A stretch of DNA of 53,463 nt from Pelagibacteraceae bacterium AG-447-N18 (GTDB lineage Bacteria > Pseudomonadota > Alphaproteobacteria > Pelagibacterales > Pelagibacteraceae): contig QCQE01000008.1 of NCBI GenBank assembly GCA_003212275.1, forward strand, positions 1 to 53,463. Direction: 5' to 3'. Positions 53,081 through 53,463 of the stretch are shown here, in pieces. How positions within the stretch are numbered: the first letter of the stretch is position 1; each line of letters begins with the position of its first letter. The position numbers were made by a program, and so were the translations under genes. A model generated the notes under the pieces. The model saw nothing but the letters and a program-made list of their open reading frames with translations. It was not told where the DNA came from and ran no database searches.

Positions 53081-53463
53081 AACTTTAATATTCTTCTCAA
53101 TTTTATTTCATTTAATTTCATTTAATCTTTATGGGAACGAGCAACTTAGTTTTGATGTGACTGAAATAGAAATTTTGGATGGAGGGGATAGAATAATTGG
53201 TAAAAATAGAGGTGTCATAAAATCTGATGATGGAATAGTTATTGAAGCAGATGAATTTGAATATAACAAAATCAAAAATATTCTTCAGGCTAAAGGAAAT
53301 ATATTAATTAAAGACGAAATAAATAAATACAATTTTTCAGCACAAAATATCATATATAATATAAATGAGGAGAGGATAGAGCTTAGAGGAAAAGCAGAAG
53401 CATCGATTGATACTAATTATAAATTCAGCTCTCAAAATATCATTATTCTGAGAAATGACATGA
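53070..53463 (+). CDS. lptD: LptD/OstA outer-membrane LPS assembly protein, N-terminal part
   Basis: The 131 visible codons start at the ATG at 53070 (MKNKTLIFFSILFHLISFNL), a signal peptide, and continue into an OstA-like periplasmic domain with repeating beta-strands: VIKSDDGIVIEADEFEYNKIKN, ILQAKGNILI and EERIELRGKAEA. The frame is open to the window end. The order lptF-lptG-lptD is the standard alphaproteobacterial arrangement, which supports LptD over the shorter LptA. Confidence 0.85.
   Translation, partial: MKNKTLIFFSILFHLISFNLYGNEQLSFDVTEIEILDGGDRIIGKNRGVIKSDDGIVIEADEFEYNKIKNILQAKGNILIKDEINKYNFSAQNIIYNINEERIELRGKAEASIDTNYKFSSQNIIILRNDM

Noticed and set aside
1-53463. tRNA, rRNA, CRISPR, insertion sequence or prophage
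   Set aside because: No gap is long enough for most of these, no cloverleaf or repeat-spacer pattern was seen, and no transposase, integrase or phage protein is encoded.

Overview
The window is low-GC, very densely packed bacterial DNA. No gap between genes exceeds about 140 bp, and many neighbours share a stop/start base or overlap at their convergent ends. Gene content points to a streamlined marine alphaproteobacterium of the SAR11 (Pelagibacterales) type. The supporting signs are a thiamin-pyrophosphate riboswitch in front of an SSS-family transporter (the thiV arrangement described in SAR11), an NDUFA12-like complex I protein, an Rrf2-sufBCDSUTA cluster, lptF-lptG-lptD order, and generally short proteins. 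Species-level assignment is inference.

Layout. 1-1008: 3' part of a riboswitch-controlled HMP/thiamin-precursor transporter (thiV). 1072-2370: azoreductase-like flavoprotein and CcdA. 2390-15947: an accessory catabolic island centred on inositol. It holds iolD, iolE and iolG, a second Gfo/Idh/MocA dehydrogenase, an FAH-family enzyme, a ROK kinase, an aldehyde dehydrogenase, an HpcH/HpaI aldolase, a D-2-hydroxyacid dehydrogenase, an uncharacterised membrane-anchored protein and a complete sugar-type ABC importer. 16018-18820: GYD-domain protein, hotdog thioesterase, DUF779 protein and acetaldehyde-type dehydrogenase. 18913-22009: DMT exporter, YbaK deacylase, glutamine synthetase and a 56-aa protein. 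22076-28241: iron-sulfur assembly operon under an IscR-like regulator. 28376-53463: mostly housekeeping genes (tyrS, prfB with a programmed frameshift, PBP1A, RNase E/G, thiSG, aroQ, accBC, aspS, hda, purMN, ndk, pepA, lptFG and the start of lptD).

How it fits together. IolG, IolE and IolD catalyse the first three steps of inositol breakdown and the ABC importer would supply the substrate. The usual lower-pathway genes iolB, iolC, iolJ and iolA are not in the window. In their place is an enzyme set that could support a different, oxidative and aldolytic lower route; this is the most interesting hypothesis here. Thiamin links several parts: thiV imports a precursor, thiS/thiG make the thiazole, and IolD needs ThDP. 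Regulation visible in the DNA includes the TPP riboswitch, an IscR type-1-like palindrome over the suf promoter, a 14-bp terminator between the solute-binding protein and its permease, an intercistronic hairpin between aldehyde dehydrogenase and DUF779, and the RF2 frameshift. No tRNA, rRNA, CRISPR array, transposase or phage gene was seen, and no transcription factor for the inositol island is encoded in the window.
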